Assembly: GCF_048006345.1 (NCBI RefSeq)
Contig: NZ_CP180351.1
Coordinates: 2,976,001-3,040,000, forward strand
Length of the DNA: 64,000 nt
Direction: 5' to 3'
Source of the DNA: Marivita sp030148515
Lineage (GTDB): Bacteria > Pseudomonadota > Alphaproteobacteria > Rhodobacterales > Rhodobacteraceae
The position numbers and the translations under genes are program-made. Shown piece after piece: positions 8,584 to 17,266 of the stretch. Position 1 is the first letter of the stretch, and each line of letters opens with the position of its first letter. Under the pieces are notes generated by a model. It was not told the origin of the DNA. It ran no database searches and saw only the letters and a list, made by a program, of their open reading frames with translations.

Positions 8584-9577
8584 TGCGACTTTCGCGGTCA
8601 GTTTCGCTGGGCCTTTGGTTACGGTGCAGGACGCGGGCCGGCCGGGACATATGCGATACGGTGTGTCAGCCTCCGGCCCGATGGACCGACTTGCCTTTGA
8701 TGCGGCGCACGCGGCGTTGGGCAATCCGCCCGGAGCGACAGGGATCGAGGTGTCCTTGGGCGGTCTGGTCTTGACCTGCACCTCGGGCGCGGTTTCCCTC
8801 GCAGTCACGGGTGGCGATTTCGTGGTCGAACATCGCGGGAGAAAGCAGAGCGCGTGGTGCGTGGTGACCGTCGAGAAGGGGGACAGGATCACCATTCGTG
8901 GCGGAAAGAGCGGAAGCTGGGCGTATGTTGCCTTGGCGGGAACACTCAACGCCGAGCATTGGCTGGAAAGCACAGCGACCCACGCGGTGTCCGGCTTTGG
9001 CGGTGGCCCGTTGCAGGCTGGACAAACCTTGAGGATCACCGGCGCGGCTGTCCGCGAAGAGCGGACAGGCGATATTGCGCGGCCCGAGTTTGTTCCAACG
9101 GGACCCGTGCGGGTGGTGACCGGGCCACAGGATCAGCATTTCACGGATGATGCGCTGCGGCGGTTCCTGACCGAGAAGTTTGCGGTGACCGATGCCTACG
9201 ATCGGATGGGGATGCGGTTGCGAGGACCCGAATTGCCGCTTGCGGGGGCCTTGTCGATCCCGTCGGAACCGATTGTGCGCGGCTCCGTGCAGGTGTCGGG
9301 GGATGGTGTGCCGACGGTTCTGTTGGCAGATCACCAGACAACCGGAGGGTATCCAAAGATCGCGACGGTGATTGCGCCGGACATCGACCATTTGGTGCAA
9401 TTGCGGTCTGGGGACGGGGTGCGTTTTGCGGCAGTCTCGGCGGCTGAGGCCGTTGGGGCGGCGCGCGACTATGCGGTGTGCAAGGCGGAATATCTGGAGC
9501 AGATCGCCGTCCCACGCGGGACATTGGGCCAAAGGTTGATGCGGGTGAACCTCATCCATGCCTGCGTTCTGGACTGA
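8576..9577 (+). CDS. pxpC: 5-oxoprolinase subunit PxpC (KipA family)
   Basis: About 333 residues from the ATG at 8576, preceded by AGGGAGG; an in-frame ATG at 8501 would bury the start deep in pxpB. It is a carboxyltransferase domain 2 (CT_A_B) protein, with TVQDAGRPGHMRYGVSASGP near the N-terminus, then NPPGATGIEVSLGG and a C-terminal LADHQTTGGYPKIATV. It pairs with PxpB in ATP-dependent opening of 5-oxoproline to glutamate. It is the last gene of the rightward cluster and faces priA across 58 bp that hold two palindromes. Confidence 0.87.
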   Translation: MSDATFAVSFAGPLVTVQDAGRPGHMRYGVSASGPMDRLAFDAAHAALGNPPGATGIEVSLGGLVLTCTSGAVSLAVTGGDFVVEHRGRKQSAWCVVTVEKGDRITIRGGKSGSWAYVALAGTLNAEHWLESTATHAVSGFGGGPLQAGQTLRITGAAVREERTGDIARPEFVPTGPVRVVTGPQDQHFTDDALRRFLTEKFAVTDAYDRMGMRLRGPELPLAGALSIPSEPIVRGSVQVSGDGVPTVLLADHQTTGGYPKIATVIAPDIDHLVQLRSGDGVRFAAVSAAEAVGAARDYAVCKAEYLEQIAVPRGTLGQRLMRVNLIHACVLD

Positions 9578-9584
9578 GCGGCGC

Positions 9585-9624
9585 GGACGCGTCGACGCGT
9601 CCGGGTTTTCAGTCGACTGAAAAC
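9585..9624. repeat. Two adjacent perfect palindromes between convergent genes
   Basis: GGACGCGTCGACGCGTCC (9585-9602) is followed after two bases by GTTTTCAGTCGACTGAAAAC (9605-9624). Both are perfect palindromes with a GTCGAC centre. They sit between the convergent pxpC and priA stops and could act as a bidirectional terminator. A related pair in the opposite order lies at 15030-15071. Confidence 0.7.
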
Positions 9625-9635
9625 AGGCGCTGACC

Positions 9636-11834
9636 TCAGTAGAAGCTCTGCGGGTCGATGTCGATGGCCATGCGCAGCTCTCCCTTGAGGCGGAAGGGTT
9701 TGATCCATTCCGCCAGCGCGGGTTGCAGCGCGGTGCCCTTCGGAGCCTTGACCAGAAGTCGTACCCTGTGGCGGCCACGCACCCGCGCGATGGGGGCTGG
9801 GGCTGGGCCAAAGACCTGTGCGCCGACGCGGCGCAGAGGCCCGTCGTTTCGGGCCAGTGCATTGCCGAGGTCGAACACCTCTTGCACGTCGGTCGAGGAC
9901 AGGATGATCCCGGCGAGACGGCCATAGGGCGGCACACCCGCGGCACGGCGTTCGCCGGCTTCGGCAGTCCAGAAGTCCTGCTCGTCCCCGGACAGGATCG
10001 CGCGGATCACAGGGTGTTCGGGCTGATAGGTCTGCATCAGCGCCTGACCCGGCTTGTCAGCGCGCCCGGCCCGTCCAGCCACCTGTCGCATCAGCTGGAA
10101 CGTGCGTTCCGCTGCGCGCAGGTCCGAGCCTTGCAGACCCAGATCGGCGTCTATCACACCGACCAGCGTGAGCAGCGGGAAGTTATGCCCCTTGGCGACA
10201 AGCTGCGTGCCGATGATCAGGTCCGCGCCCCCGCTGGCGATGGTCTCGATCTCGGCCTTGAGAGCACGGGCGGAGCCGAACATGTCGGAGGACAACACCG
10301 CGAGGCGGGCGTCAGGGAAGAGCGTCTGCGCCTCTTCCGCAAGGCGTTCGACACCGGGACCGACAGCGGCAAGTTTGTCTTCGGCTTCGCAGGAAGGGCA
10401 GGTGTTGGGCATCGGTTTTGTCTCGCCACATTGGTGGCAGACAAGGCGTTTGAGGAAGCGGTGTTCCACCATGCGGGCATCGCAGTGGTCGCAGCCGATC
10501 TGGTGCCCGCAGGCGCGGCAAATGGTGACCGGGGCGTAGCCGCGCCGGTTGATGAAGAGAAGCGCCTGTTCGCCATTGTCGAGCCGCTGTTGCACGGCCC
10601 GTTGCAAGGTTGGAGAGATCCAGCTTGAGCTGGGGAGTTGTTCGTTGCGCATGTCGATGGCGCGCATGTCGGGCATGACAGCGGCGCCGAAACGGGAGGT
10701 CAATTCAAGCTTGGTGTACTTGCCTGCGTCGGCATTGGCCCAGCTCTCAAGACTTGGCGTGGCGGAGGCGAGGATCACCTGTGCGCCGCAGATCGACGCG
10801 CGCAGCACAGCCATGTCGCGGGCGTTATAGAGCACGCCGTCTTCCTGCTTGTAGGACGTGTCGTGTTCTTCATCGACGACGATCAGGCCCAGATCGCGGA
10901 ACGGGAGGAACAGCGCGGATCGCGCTCCAACGACGAGTTGCGCACCGCCCTGTGCCGTCATCTTCCAGACGCGGCGGCGTTCGGTGATCGTCACACCGGA
11001 ATGCCATTCGGCTGGTTTGGCACCAAAGCGCGCGTCGACGCGAGTGAGGAATTCGGCGGTCAGAGCGATTTCGGGCAAGAGAACCAGAGCCTGACGGCCT
11101 TGGGACAGACATTCGGCGACCGCTTCGAGATAGACCTCGGTCTTGCCTGATCCTGTGACGCCTTTCAGCAGGGTTGTGCCATAGCTGCGCGTGGCGACGG
11201 CGGCGCGTAGAGTGGCAGACGCAGTGGACTGATCTGCGGTCAAGTCCTTGCCTGCGTAGGTCGGATCGAGCGTTGGGAAGGGCATATCGCGCGGGCTGTC
11301 TTCCTCGCGGACCGCACCCTGTTTCACCAGACCTTTGACGACAGAGGTGGTCACGCCCGCCGCTTCGGCCACTTCCTTGAGCGTCAGAGACAGGCCTCCC
11401 ATCTCGCGCAGTACGTCGAGTACGCGGGTGCGGGCGTCGGTCATGCGGTCTGGAGCGCAGTCGCCCAGACGGTAGATCTTGCGCATCGACGGCGGGTCAC
11501 CCAGTCCCGGCGCACGGGTGGCCAGCCGAAGCATCGCGGGCATCGGGGTGAGCGTGTAGTCGCCTGCGCGGGTGAGGAACGACATCAGTTCTTCGCGCAT
11601 CGGCGCGGCATCGAGCACCCGGATCACCGACCGCACCTTGGAGATGTCGTAATCCCCCTGCCCCGGTCCCCAGACAACCCCCAGAACCTTGCGTGGGCCA
11701 AGCGGCACCTCGACGAAAGCGCCCAGATGGCAGCCCCCTTCCGGCGCGCGGTAATCCAGCACCCGGTCCAATGGCTGGGTGGTCAACACGCCGATCAGCG
11801 CGCCCTCATCGAAATAGCTGGATGTTAGCGCCAT
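9636..11834 (-). CDS. priA: Primosomal replication restart helicase PriA
   Basis: About 732 residues from the Met at 11834 (MALTSSYFDEG...). A longer open frame reaching 12251 would run antisense through the transaldolase gene and is not family-like. The N-terminal DNA-binding domain (VLTTQPLDRVLDY) is followed by Walker A GVTGSGKT (about residues 225-232) and the DEEH box (about 321-324). The helicase domain is interrupted by a zinc-binding insert with pairs of cysteines (CRACG, CDHC, CHQCG, CPSC). PriA reloads the replisome at stalled forks. It is transcribed away from transaldolase and toward pxpC. Confidence 0.95.
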   Translation of the reverse strand: MALTSSYFDEGALIGVLTTQPLDRVLDYRAPEGGCHLGAFVEVPLGPRKVLGVVWGPGQGDYDISKVRSVIRVLDAAPMREELMSFLTRAGDYTLTPMPAMLRLATRAPGLGDPPSMRKIYRLGDCAPDRMTDARTRVLDVLREMGGLSLTLKEVAEAAGVTTSVVKGLVKQGAVREEDSPRDMPFPTLDPTYAGKDLTADQSTASATLRAAVATRSYGTTLLKGVTGSGKTEVYLEAVAECLSQGRQALVLLPEIALTAEFLTRVDARFGAKPAEWHSGVTITERRRVWKMTAQGGAQLVVGARSALFLPFRDLGLIVVDEEHDTSYKQEDGVLYNARDMAVLRASICGAQVILASATPSLESWANADAGKYTKLELTSRFGAAVMPDMRAIDMRNEQLPSSSWISPTLQRAVQQRLDNGEQALLFINRRGYAPVTICRACGHQIGCDHCDARMVEHRFLKRLVCHQCGETKPMPNTCPSCEAEDKLAAVGPGVERLAEEAQTLFPDARLAVLSSDMFGSARALKAEIETIASGGADLIIGTQLVAKGHNFPLLTLVGVIDADLGLQGSDLRAAERTFQLMRQVAGRAGRADKPGQALMQTYQPEHPVIRAILSGDEQDFWTAEAGERRAAGVPPYGRLAGIILSSTDVQEVFDLGNALARNDGPLRRVGAQVFGPAPAPIARVRGRHRVRLLVKAPKGTALQPALAEWIKPFRLKGELRMAIDIDPQSFY

Positions 11835-11913
11835 CAGTTCAGGGTTTCCGTCGTCATTGTCATGGGGTAAAGCCCACTGTAGGAAAGGCCAACCCATCAC
11901 AGGAGCGACAGCC

Positions 11914-12567
11914 ATGAAATTCTTTGTCGACACAGCCGAAATAGACGCGATCGCGGAACTCAACGATCTGGGGATGGTCGATGGCGTGACCACCAACCCT
12001 TCCCTGATCAAGAAATCCGGGCGCGATATCCTCGAAGTGACCAAGGAAATCTGCGATCTGGTCTCGGGTCCGGTGTCCGCCGAAGTGGTGGCGCTCAAGG
12101 CCGAGGACATGATCGCGGAAGGCCGCAAGCTGGCCGAGATTGCCGAGAACATCGCGGTAAAGGTGCCGCTGACCTGGGACGGTCTGAAGGCGTGCAAGGT
12201 GCTGACCGACGAAGGCAAGATGGTCAACGTGACGCTGTGTTTCTCGGCCAATCAGGCGCTTCTGGCGGCCAAGGCCGGGGCGACGTTCATCTCGCCGTTC
12301 ATCGGGCGTCTGGACGATCTGAACATGGACGGTTTGGACCTGATCGCGGATATCCGCGAGATCTACGACAATTACGGATTTGAGACCAACATTCTTGCCG
12401 CGTCGATCCGCACCGCAAACCACATGAGCGAATGCGCCAAGATCGGCGCCGATGTGGCCACCGCACCGCCCGCCGTGATCAAGGCGATGGCGAACCATGT
12501 GCTGACCGACAAGGGTCTGGACCAGTTCGTCAAGGACGCGGCAGCGGCCAATATCAAGATCCTCTGA
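11914..12567 (+). CDS. tal: Transaldolase, fructose-6-phosphate aldolase-like subfamily
   Basis: A 217-residue (beta/alpha)8 transaldolase of the small FSA/TalC group. The start MKFFVDTAEI has an AGGAG site 8 bp upstream. DGVTTNPSLI (about residues 23-32) and the Schiff-base lysine Lys83 in VKVPLTWDG are clear, as is SPFIGRLDD. It moves a dihydroxyacetone unit between sugar phosphates in the non-oxidative pentose phosphate pathway; some members are instead fructose-6-phosphate aldolases. It is divergent from priA, with 79 bp between start codons, and is followed by a strong terminator. Confidence 0.93.
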   Translation: MKFFVDTAEIDAIAELNDLGMVDGVTTNPSLIKKSGRDILEVTKEICDLVSGPVSAEVVALKAEDMIAEGRKLAEIAENIAVKVPLTWDGLKACKVLTDEGKMVNVTLCFSANQALLAAKAGATFISPFIGRLDDLNMDGLDLIADIREIYDNYGFETNILAASIRTANHMSECAKIGADVATAPPAVIKAMANHVLTDKGLDQFVKDAAAANIKIL

Positions 12568-12606
12568 GCAAAGCGTTCCTGCGCATCTGCCACAGTTTTT
12601 CCGAGT

Positions 12607-12643
12607 TGCCCGCATTTGATTGAAAAAATGCGGGCATCTTTTT
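12607..12643 (+). terminator. Rho-independent terminator after transaldolase
   Basis: TGCCCGCATTT pairs with AAATGCGGGCA across a short loop and is followed by TCTTTTT. It lies 40 bp after the transaldolase stop and separates it from the DUF484-xerC pair. Confidence 0.85.
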
Positions 12644-12689
12644 GGTGTGGCTGATAGTGTCCCGCAAAATACACCACCAAGAGGTTGGT

Positions 12690-13394
12690 ATGAGCAGCCC
12701 CCGTATCGACGACGACTTGCGCGAAACCATCATGTCGCGCCCTGACGTGATTCTCGAAGATCAGGACCTGATGCGGGCTCTGATCGCCGCGAATGAACGT
12801 GCCATGGGCGGCAATATCGTGGACCTGCGCGGTATCGCGATGGACCGGCTTGAAGCGCGGCTGGATCGGCTGGAAGACACGCACCGGTCGGTGATCGCCG
12901 CGGCCTACGAAAACCTCGCGGGCACCAATCAGGTGCATCGGGCCATCCTGCGCATGCTCGATCCGGTGGAATTTGAATCCTTTCTGCGTGATCTGGGCGG
13001 TGACGTGGCCGAGATTCTGCGGGTCGATGTGATCAAGCTGGTGCTCGAATCCGTTCAGAACGATGAAGACCCGGCCATCAAACGGCTTGGATCGGTTCTG
13101 TCCGTCGCGGCCCCCGGTTTCATCGACGCCTATCTGAGCACGGGGCGCAATGCGCCGCCGCGGCAGGTCACGCTGCGCCAGATCGACACCGGCACGCGCG
13201 AGATTTACGGCGACAAGGCGGACTGGATCCGCTCCGAGGCCTGTCTCAAGCTGGATTTCGGACCGGGGCGTCTGCCTGGATTGCTCGTAATGGGTGCGGA
13301 AGACCCGCACCAGTTCACTCCGCAGCAGGGCACCGACCTTCTGACCTTCTTTACAGGTGTGTTCGAGCGCCAGATGCGGCGCTGGTTGTCGTGA
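12690..13394 (+). CDS. DUF484 family protein
   Basis: A 234-residue DUF484 (GAF-like) protein. I chose the ATG at 12690 (MSSPRIDDDLRE) because it matches the usual family N-terminus and follows a GAGG site. The N-terminal third is charged and helical (about residues 1-75, with RLEARLDRLEDTHRS). The rest resembles a GAF domain, ending with PHQFTPQQGTDLLTFFTGVFERQMRRWL. The molecular role is unknown. The family is conserved directly upstream of xerC in proteobacteria, and here the stop overlaps the xerC start by four bases. Confidence 0.88.
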   Translation: MSSPRIDDDLRETIMSRPDVILEDQDLMRALIAANERAMGGNIVDLRGIAMDRLEARLDRLEDTHRSVIAAAYENLAGTNQVHRAILRMLDPVEFESFLRDLGGDVAEILRVDVIKLVLESVQNDEDPAIKRLGSVLSVAAPGFIDAYLSTGRNAPPRQVTLRQIDTGTREIYGDKADWIRSEACLKLDFGPGRLPGLLVMGAEDPHQFTPQQGTDLLTFFTGVFERQMRRWLS

Positions 13395-14317
13395 CATTGA
13401 TGATCTCTCCGGCGGCGCGGGACGCGCTGGAGGGATGGCTTGCATCAAGCCGCGCGCTGAACGGGACGGCAGAGAACACGTTGACCGCCTATCGGGGCGA
13501 TGTCGTGGATTTCATCGCGTTTCTGACAGAATACAAAGGCGAGGCGCAGGGGCTGGCCCCCTTGGCACGGATCACCGTGCCGGACATGCGGGCCTGGATG
13601 GCGCACACGCGCAGCGGAGGGGCCAGCGCCCGGTCGCTGGCGCGTAAACTGTCGGCGGTCAAGTCGTTCTATCGCTGGCTGGCCGAGCGGGAGGGGTTCG
13701 AACCCACTGCCGTGTTGTCCACCCGTGCGCCCAAGTTCCAGAAAAAGCTGCCGCGCCCTTTGAGCGAGGATGCCGCGCGCGAGATGATCGACACGGTGGG
13801 TCTGCAATCACAGAAAGATTGGGTCGGAGCCCGCGATATGGCGGTGGTGACGCTGCTTTATGGCTGCGGCTTGCGGATTTCCGAAGCTTTGAGCCTGACC
13901 GGGCGTGACCTTCCCTTGGGCGAGGCGATGCGGATTGTCGGCAAGGGCGGCAAGGAACGGGTGGTTCCTGTACTGCCCGTCGCGCGGCAGGCGGTGGCGA
14001 CCTATGTGAAGCAGTGCCCGTTCGAGATGGCGCCGAATGCGCCGGTGTTCCGGGGCGCACGCGGTGGTGCCTTGAACCCGAGACTGGTGCAAAAGGTGAC
14101 GGAACAGGCGCGGTTGCAGCTTGGGTTGCCGGCGACTGCAACGCCACACGCAATGCGGCACAGTTTTGCGACGCATTTGTTGTCAGCAGGGGGCGATCTG
14201 CGGGCGATTCAGGAATTGTTGGGCCATGCCTCGCTCTCGACCACGCAGGCCTACACATCGGTCGATACGGTGCATCTGATGAAGGTCTACGAGGCGACGC
14301 ATCCCAAGGCGGGATGA
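13391..14317 (+). CDS. xerC: Tyrosine recombinase XerC
   Basis: A 308-residue tyrosine recombinase that resolves chromosome dimers at dif together with XerD. The N-terminal SAM-like core-binding domain spans about residues 5-100. Catalytic residues are present: Arg162 (GLRISEAL), Lys near 185-188 (GKGGKER), His253 and Arg256 (PHAMRHSFATH), His279 (LGHAS) and Tyr288 (TTQAYTSV). The GTG at 13391 overlaps the DUF484 stop; an ATG three codons later is an alternative. XerC and XerD are hard to tell apart by eye, and the DUF484 neighbour favours XerC. Confidence 0.9.
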   Translation: MTLMISPAARDALEGWLASSRALNGTAENTLTAYRGDVVDFIAFLTEYKGEAQGLAPLARITVPDMRAWMAHTRSGGASARSLARKLSAVKSFYRWLAEREGFEPTAVLSTRAPKFQKKLPRPLSEDAAREMIDTVGLQSQKDWVGARDMAVVTLLYGCGLRISEALSLTGRDLPLGEAMRIVGKGGKERVVPVLPVARQAVATYVKQCPFEMAPNAPVFRGARGGALNPRLVQKVTEQARLQLGLPATATPHAMRHSFATHLLSAGGDLRAIQELLGHASLSTTQAYTSVDTVHLMKVYEATHPKAG

Positions 14318-14403
14318 TTGTCTCGGGTACAATTTAGAGCGGGATTTTTGGCTTTGGCTGTGCAAGCTCTGCGGTGCTTTTACGCCGCTGCGAGGGCCGC
14401 TTC

Positions 14404-15024
14404 ATGCATCCGAACCCGACCTTCCACAGCCACGATCACGGCAAGGACATTGCCTTTGTGCGGGATCGCGCCTTTGGGACCTTGCTGATCAATGGTGACC
14501 CTGTCCCCATGGTGGCGCATGTGCCTGTTCTGTTGTCCGAGGACGGGCGCGAGGTGCTGATCCATCTGGTGCGCTCAAACCCGATTGCGCGGGCGTTGAA
14601 AACACCCCTGCCCGCCCGGATCGCGGTGACAGGACCGGACGCTTATATTTCGCCGGATTGGTACGGGGTCGTGGATCAGGTGCCGACGTGGAATTACGTG
14701 GCGGTGCAGATCACGGGCGTTCTGGAGCTTCTGCCGCATGAGGCCATGCGCGAGGTGCTGGACACGCAGACGGCGCATTTCGAGACGCGGCTGGCGGGAA
14801 AGGCGCCATGGACAACAGGCAAGATGACGCCCGAGGTGCTGGACAAGATGATGCGGATGATCGTGCCCTGCCGGATGGTGGTGGAGGACATAGCGGCGAC
14901 ATGGAAGCTGGGACAGAACAAGGACGACGCGGTGCGCGTGCGCGCCGCAGCGCAGGTGTCGGGCGGAATGGGCACCGAGCTTGAGGCGCTGGCGGCTTTG
15001 ATGGCGGAACCGCCGGTGCTGTGA
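14404..15024 (+). CDS. FMN-binding negative regulator-like protein (PaiB family)
   Basis: About 206 residues from the ATG at 14404 (MHPNPTFHSHD), the usual start of the family. An in-frame upstream start at 14374 adds ten poorly conserved residues. PaiB-type split-barrel features include FGTLLINGDPVPMVAHVPVLL, the middle LIHLVRSNPI, and YISPDWYGVVDQVPTWNYVAV, which resembles the FMN-site region. The Bacillus subtilis relative PaiB is a repressor linked to sporulation and degradative enzymes, but in proteobacteria its role is unclear. There is no regulatory partner nearby, so the function is left open. Confidence 0.8.
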   Translation: MHPNPTFHSHDHGKDIAFVRDRAFGTLLINGDPVPMVAHVPVLLSEDGREVLIHLVRSNPIARALKTPLPARIAVTGPDAYISPDWYGVVDQVPTWNYVAVQITGVLELLPHEAMREVLDTQTAHFETRLAGKAPWTTGKMTPEVLDKMMRMIVPCRMVVEDIAATWKLGQNKDDAVRVRAAAQVSGGMGTELEALAALMAEPPVL

Positions 15025-15029
15025 GCGGG

Positions 15030-15071
15030 CTCTTTCCGTCAACGGAAAGAGGCGATGCGTCGACGCATCGC
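15030..15071. repeat. Two adjacent palindromes after PaiB-like gene
   Basis: CTCTTTCCGT-CA-ACGGAAAGAG (15030-15051) directly abuts GCGATGCGTCGACGCATCGC (15052-15071). Both are perfect hairpins. Read on the minus strand the order is a GCGTCGACGC-centred palindrome followed by a purine/pyrimidine-armed one, the same layout as at 9585-9624. It begins six bases after the PaiB-like stop. Confidence 0.7.
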
Positions 15072-15139
15072 GACACGCCGCTTGGCATTTCGCGCGCAAC
15101 AGGATTACGTGAGGCATTACAGATATTGGGAGCAGGCTG

Positions 15140-15745
15140 ATGCAACTTCTTCGTTCAGGACCATCACCATTCGTGCGCAAGGTTCTCGTGATGCTGCACG
15201 AGACCGGACAGTATGATGACATCGAGCATGTGAATGTTTTGAGCACGCCTCTTGCGCCAGACTCGAAACTCATCGCGGCGAACCCGGTGGGCAAGATCCC
15301 TGCGTTGATCCGGTCCGACGGGCCGGCGATCTATGACAGCCGGGTGATCTGTCGCTTTCTGGATGCGCGGGCGAATGCCGGATTGTACCCCGAACATCGC
15401 ATCTGGGACACGCTCACGCTTGAGGCGACAGCGGATGGCATTCTCGATGCGGCGGTGCTAATGGTCTACGAAACCCGGTTCCGTCCCGAAGAAAAGGTCA
15501 TGATGGAGTGGGTCGAAGGCCAGTGGGGCAAGGTGTCCCGCGCGCTTGATGCGCTCAATACGCGGTGGATGAGTCATCTGAACGGGCGCATAGACATGGG
15601 ACACATCGCGGTGGCCTGTGCGCTTGGCTATCTCGACTTGCGGCACGATGCGCGGTCCTGGCGGACAGGCCGGGATGGTCTGGCGGCGTGGTTTGAGTCC
15701 TTTTCCAAGCGGGACAGCATGGTGGCGACCCATCCCGAGGCGTGA
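15140..15745 (+). CDS. Glutathione S-transferase family protein
   Basis: A 201-residue GST. The N-terminal thioredoxin-like domain (about 1-80) has SGPSPFVRKVLVMLHE, the cis-proline motif GKIPALI and the SNAIL-type glutathione-binding stretch AIYDSRVICRFLD. An all-helical C-terminal domain follows (about 90-200). It presumably conjugates or reduces small electrophiles in the cytoplasm; the substrate cannot be told. It is a lone gene preceded by the double palindrome and followed by psd after 88 bp. Confidence 0.88.
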   Translation: MQLLRSGPSPFVRKVLVMLHETGQYDDIEHVNVLSTPLAPDSKLIAANPVGKIPALIRSDGPAIYDSRVICRFLDARANAGLYPEHRIWDTLTLEATADGILDAAVLMVYETRFRPEEKVMMEWVEGQWGKVSRALDALNTRWMSHLNGRIDMGHIAVACALGYLDLRHDARSWRTGRDGLAAWFESFSKRDSMVATHPEA

Positions 15746-15833
15746 TCCGCGACGCCAAGTCATCACAGCAAAGCTTGCGCGTCGGTGATCCCCGGTTTAC
15801 CGACCTGAAATGCTTTGAAAGGATAGTACCGCG

Positions 15834-16496
15834 ATGCGGATGACAGATACATTCATCAAACCAATGCACCCGGAGGGGCGCAAGTTCGTCGCGATCTTCG
15901 CGGCAGTCACTCTGGTTCTTTTTGCCATTGAAGACGTGCTGGGTTGGATCGGCGTGGGTCTGACGGTCTGGTGTTACTATTTTTTCCGCGATCCCGAGCG
16001 GATCACACCGGATGCGCCAGGGCTGGTGATCAGCCCGGCAGACGGGGTTGTGTCCTTGATCGAACCGGCGGTGCCGCCGCGCGAGTTGGGCCTGCCGGAA
16101 GAAGCTTTGACGCGGGTCAGCGTGTTCATGTCGGTGTTCAACTGCCATGTGAACCGCGCGCCTGTGGCGGGCAAGGTTGAAAAGATCGCCTACAAGCCCG
16201 GCAAGTTCCTGAACGCGTCCCTCGACAAGGCGAGCGAGGACAATGAGCGCAATTCGCTGGTGATCCGGATGGCCGACGATCGCATCCTGACCGTGACCCA
16301 GATCGCCGGTCTGGTGGCCCGGCGTATCGTGAGTTTCACGCAAGAAGGCGTTGTGTTGGACCGCGGGGAACGGTTCGGGCTGATCCGGTTCGGATCGCGG
16401 CTGGATATCTATCTGCCCGAGGGGGTGGAGCCGTCTGTGAAGATCGGCCAGACGATGATCGCAGGTGAAACGGTGATTGCGGACCTGTCGAAATGA
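15834..16496 (+). CDS. psd: Phosphatidylserine decarboxylase, short form
   Basis: A 220-residue proenzyme of the compact Psd type. Two N-terminal hydrophobic helices (VAIFAAVTLVLFAI, WIGVGLTVWCYYFF) anchor it to the membrane. It has ISPADGVV (about 63-70) and the His of FNCHVNRAP. Self-cleavage at Gly-Ser in RFGSRLDIYLP (about 185-195) would give the pyruvoyl group. It converts phosphatidylserine to phosphatidylethanolamine. Its stop overlaps the pssA start (ATGA), so the two successive enzymes of the pathway are coupled. A second in-frame ATG two codons in is an equally good start. Confidence 0.94.
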   Translation: MRMTDTFIKPMHPEGRKFVAIFAAVTLVLFAIEDVLGWIGVGLTVWCYYFFRDPERITPDAPGLVISPADGVVSLIEPAVPPRELGLPEEALTRVSVFMSVFNCHVNRAPVAGKVEKIAYKPGKFLNASLDKASEDNERNSLVIRMADDRILTVTQIAGLVARRIVSFTQEGVVLDRGERFGLIRFGSRLDIYLPEGVEPSVKIGQTMIAGETVIADLSK

Positions 16497-17266
16497 ACAC
16501 CGAGCAGAACGGACAGAAACTGACGCTGGTTCAGCTTTTGCCAAACATGCTGACCGTGACCGCCATTTGCGCGGGGCTGACCGCGATCCGGTTCGGCTTG
16601 CAGGGCAATTACGAACTGGCGGTTCAGCTGATCCTGTTGGCGGCCATCCTTGACGGGCTGGACGGGCGGCTTGCCCGCGCGCTTGGCAGCGACAGCAAGA
16701 TGGGAGCAGAGCTCGATTCGCTGGCCGACTTCCTGAATTTCGGGGTCGCACCGGGGCTGCTGCTGTATGTCTGGGCTCTGGACGACACGCGGCAGTTGGG
16801 ATGGCTTGCAGTGCTGGTCTATGCGGTGTGCGCGGTGACGCGCCTCGCCCGGTTCAACGTGGCCCGCAAGGCCGAGAACGGATCAGCCGAGAACGCCTAC
16901 TTCATCGGAATCCCTTCACCGGCCGGTGCTATTCTGGTGATGCTGCCGATGTATGCCTCCTTTGCTTTCGACAGCAAACAGATCATCCCTGATGTGCTTC
17001 TGGCACTTTATATCGGGTTGATCGGCATGATGATGATCGGGCGGTTTCCCGTCTGGTCGTTCAAGACCACCAAGATCAGCCAACGTCGGGTCAAAATGTT
17101 TCTTGTCGGCTTTGCCGCAATCGGCGCGGCCGTGGCCATCTACACCTGGATTGCTCTGGTTGTGTTGAGTCTGATCTACATCTGCGCGGTGATCTGGATG
17201 TTGCCGTCCTCGCGCCGCGCATTGGCACAGGCCAAGAGCGACAACGAGGCGCGGGACGACGCCTAG
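16493..17266 (+). CDS. pssA: CDP-diacylglycerol-serine O-phosphatidyltransferase
   Basis: A 257-residue membrane CDP-alcohol phosphatidyltransferase. The catalytic signature DG(x)2AR(x)8G(x)3D(x)3D is complete in the stretch beginning LDGLDGRLARALG (about residues 46-75). About seven to eight membrane helices are readable. It makes phosphatidylserine from CDP-diacylglycerol and serine, which Psd (encoded upstream, overlapping by 4 bases) decarboxylates. Its end overlaps the convergent outer-membrane gene by four bases. Confidence 0.94.
   Translation: MNTEQNGQKLTLVQLLPNMLTVTAICAGLTAIRFGLQGNYELAVQLILLAAILDGLDGRLARALGSDSKMGAELDSLADFLNFGVAPGLLLYVWALDDTRQLGWLAVLVYAVCAVTRLARFNVARKAENGSAENAYFIGIPSPAGAILVMLPMYASFAFDSKQIIPDVLLALYIGLIGMMMIGRFPVWSFKTTKISQRRVKMFLVGFAAIGAAVAIYTWIALVVLSLIYICAVIWMLPSSRRALAQAKSDNEARDDA

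Noticed and set aside
7894..9577. Urea carboxylase/allophanate hydrolase subunits
   Set aside because: The two proteins belong to the same carboxyltransferase-like families, but the separate PxpB and PxpC layout with a YcsI-like neighbour fits oxoprolinase better, and no urea genes are nearby.
11835..12251. N-terminal extension of PriA by 139 residues
   Set aside because: It runs antisense through the transaldolase gene and does not resemble the PriA N-terminus, which begins normally near 11834.
12372..13448. A 358-residue open frame on the minus strand
   Set aside because: Antisense to the ends of the transaldolase and DUF484 genes and across the terminator; no recognisable domain.
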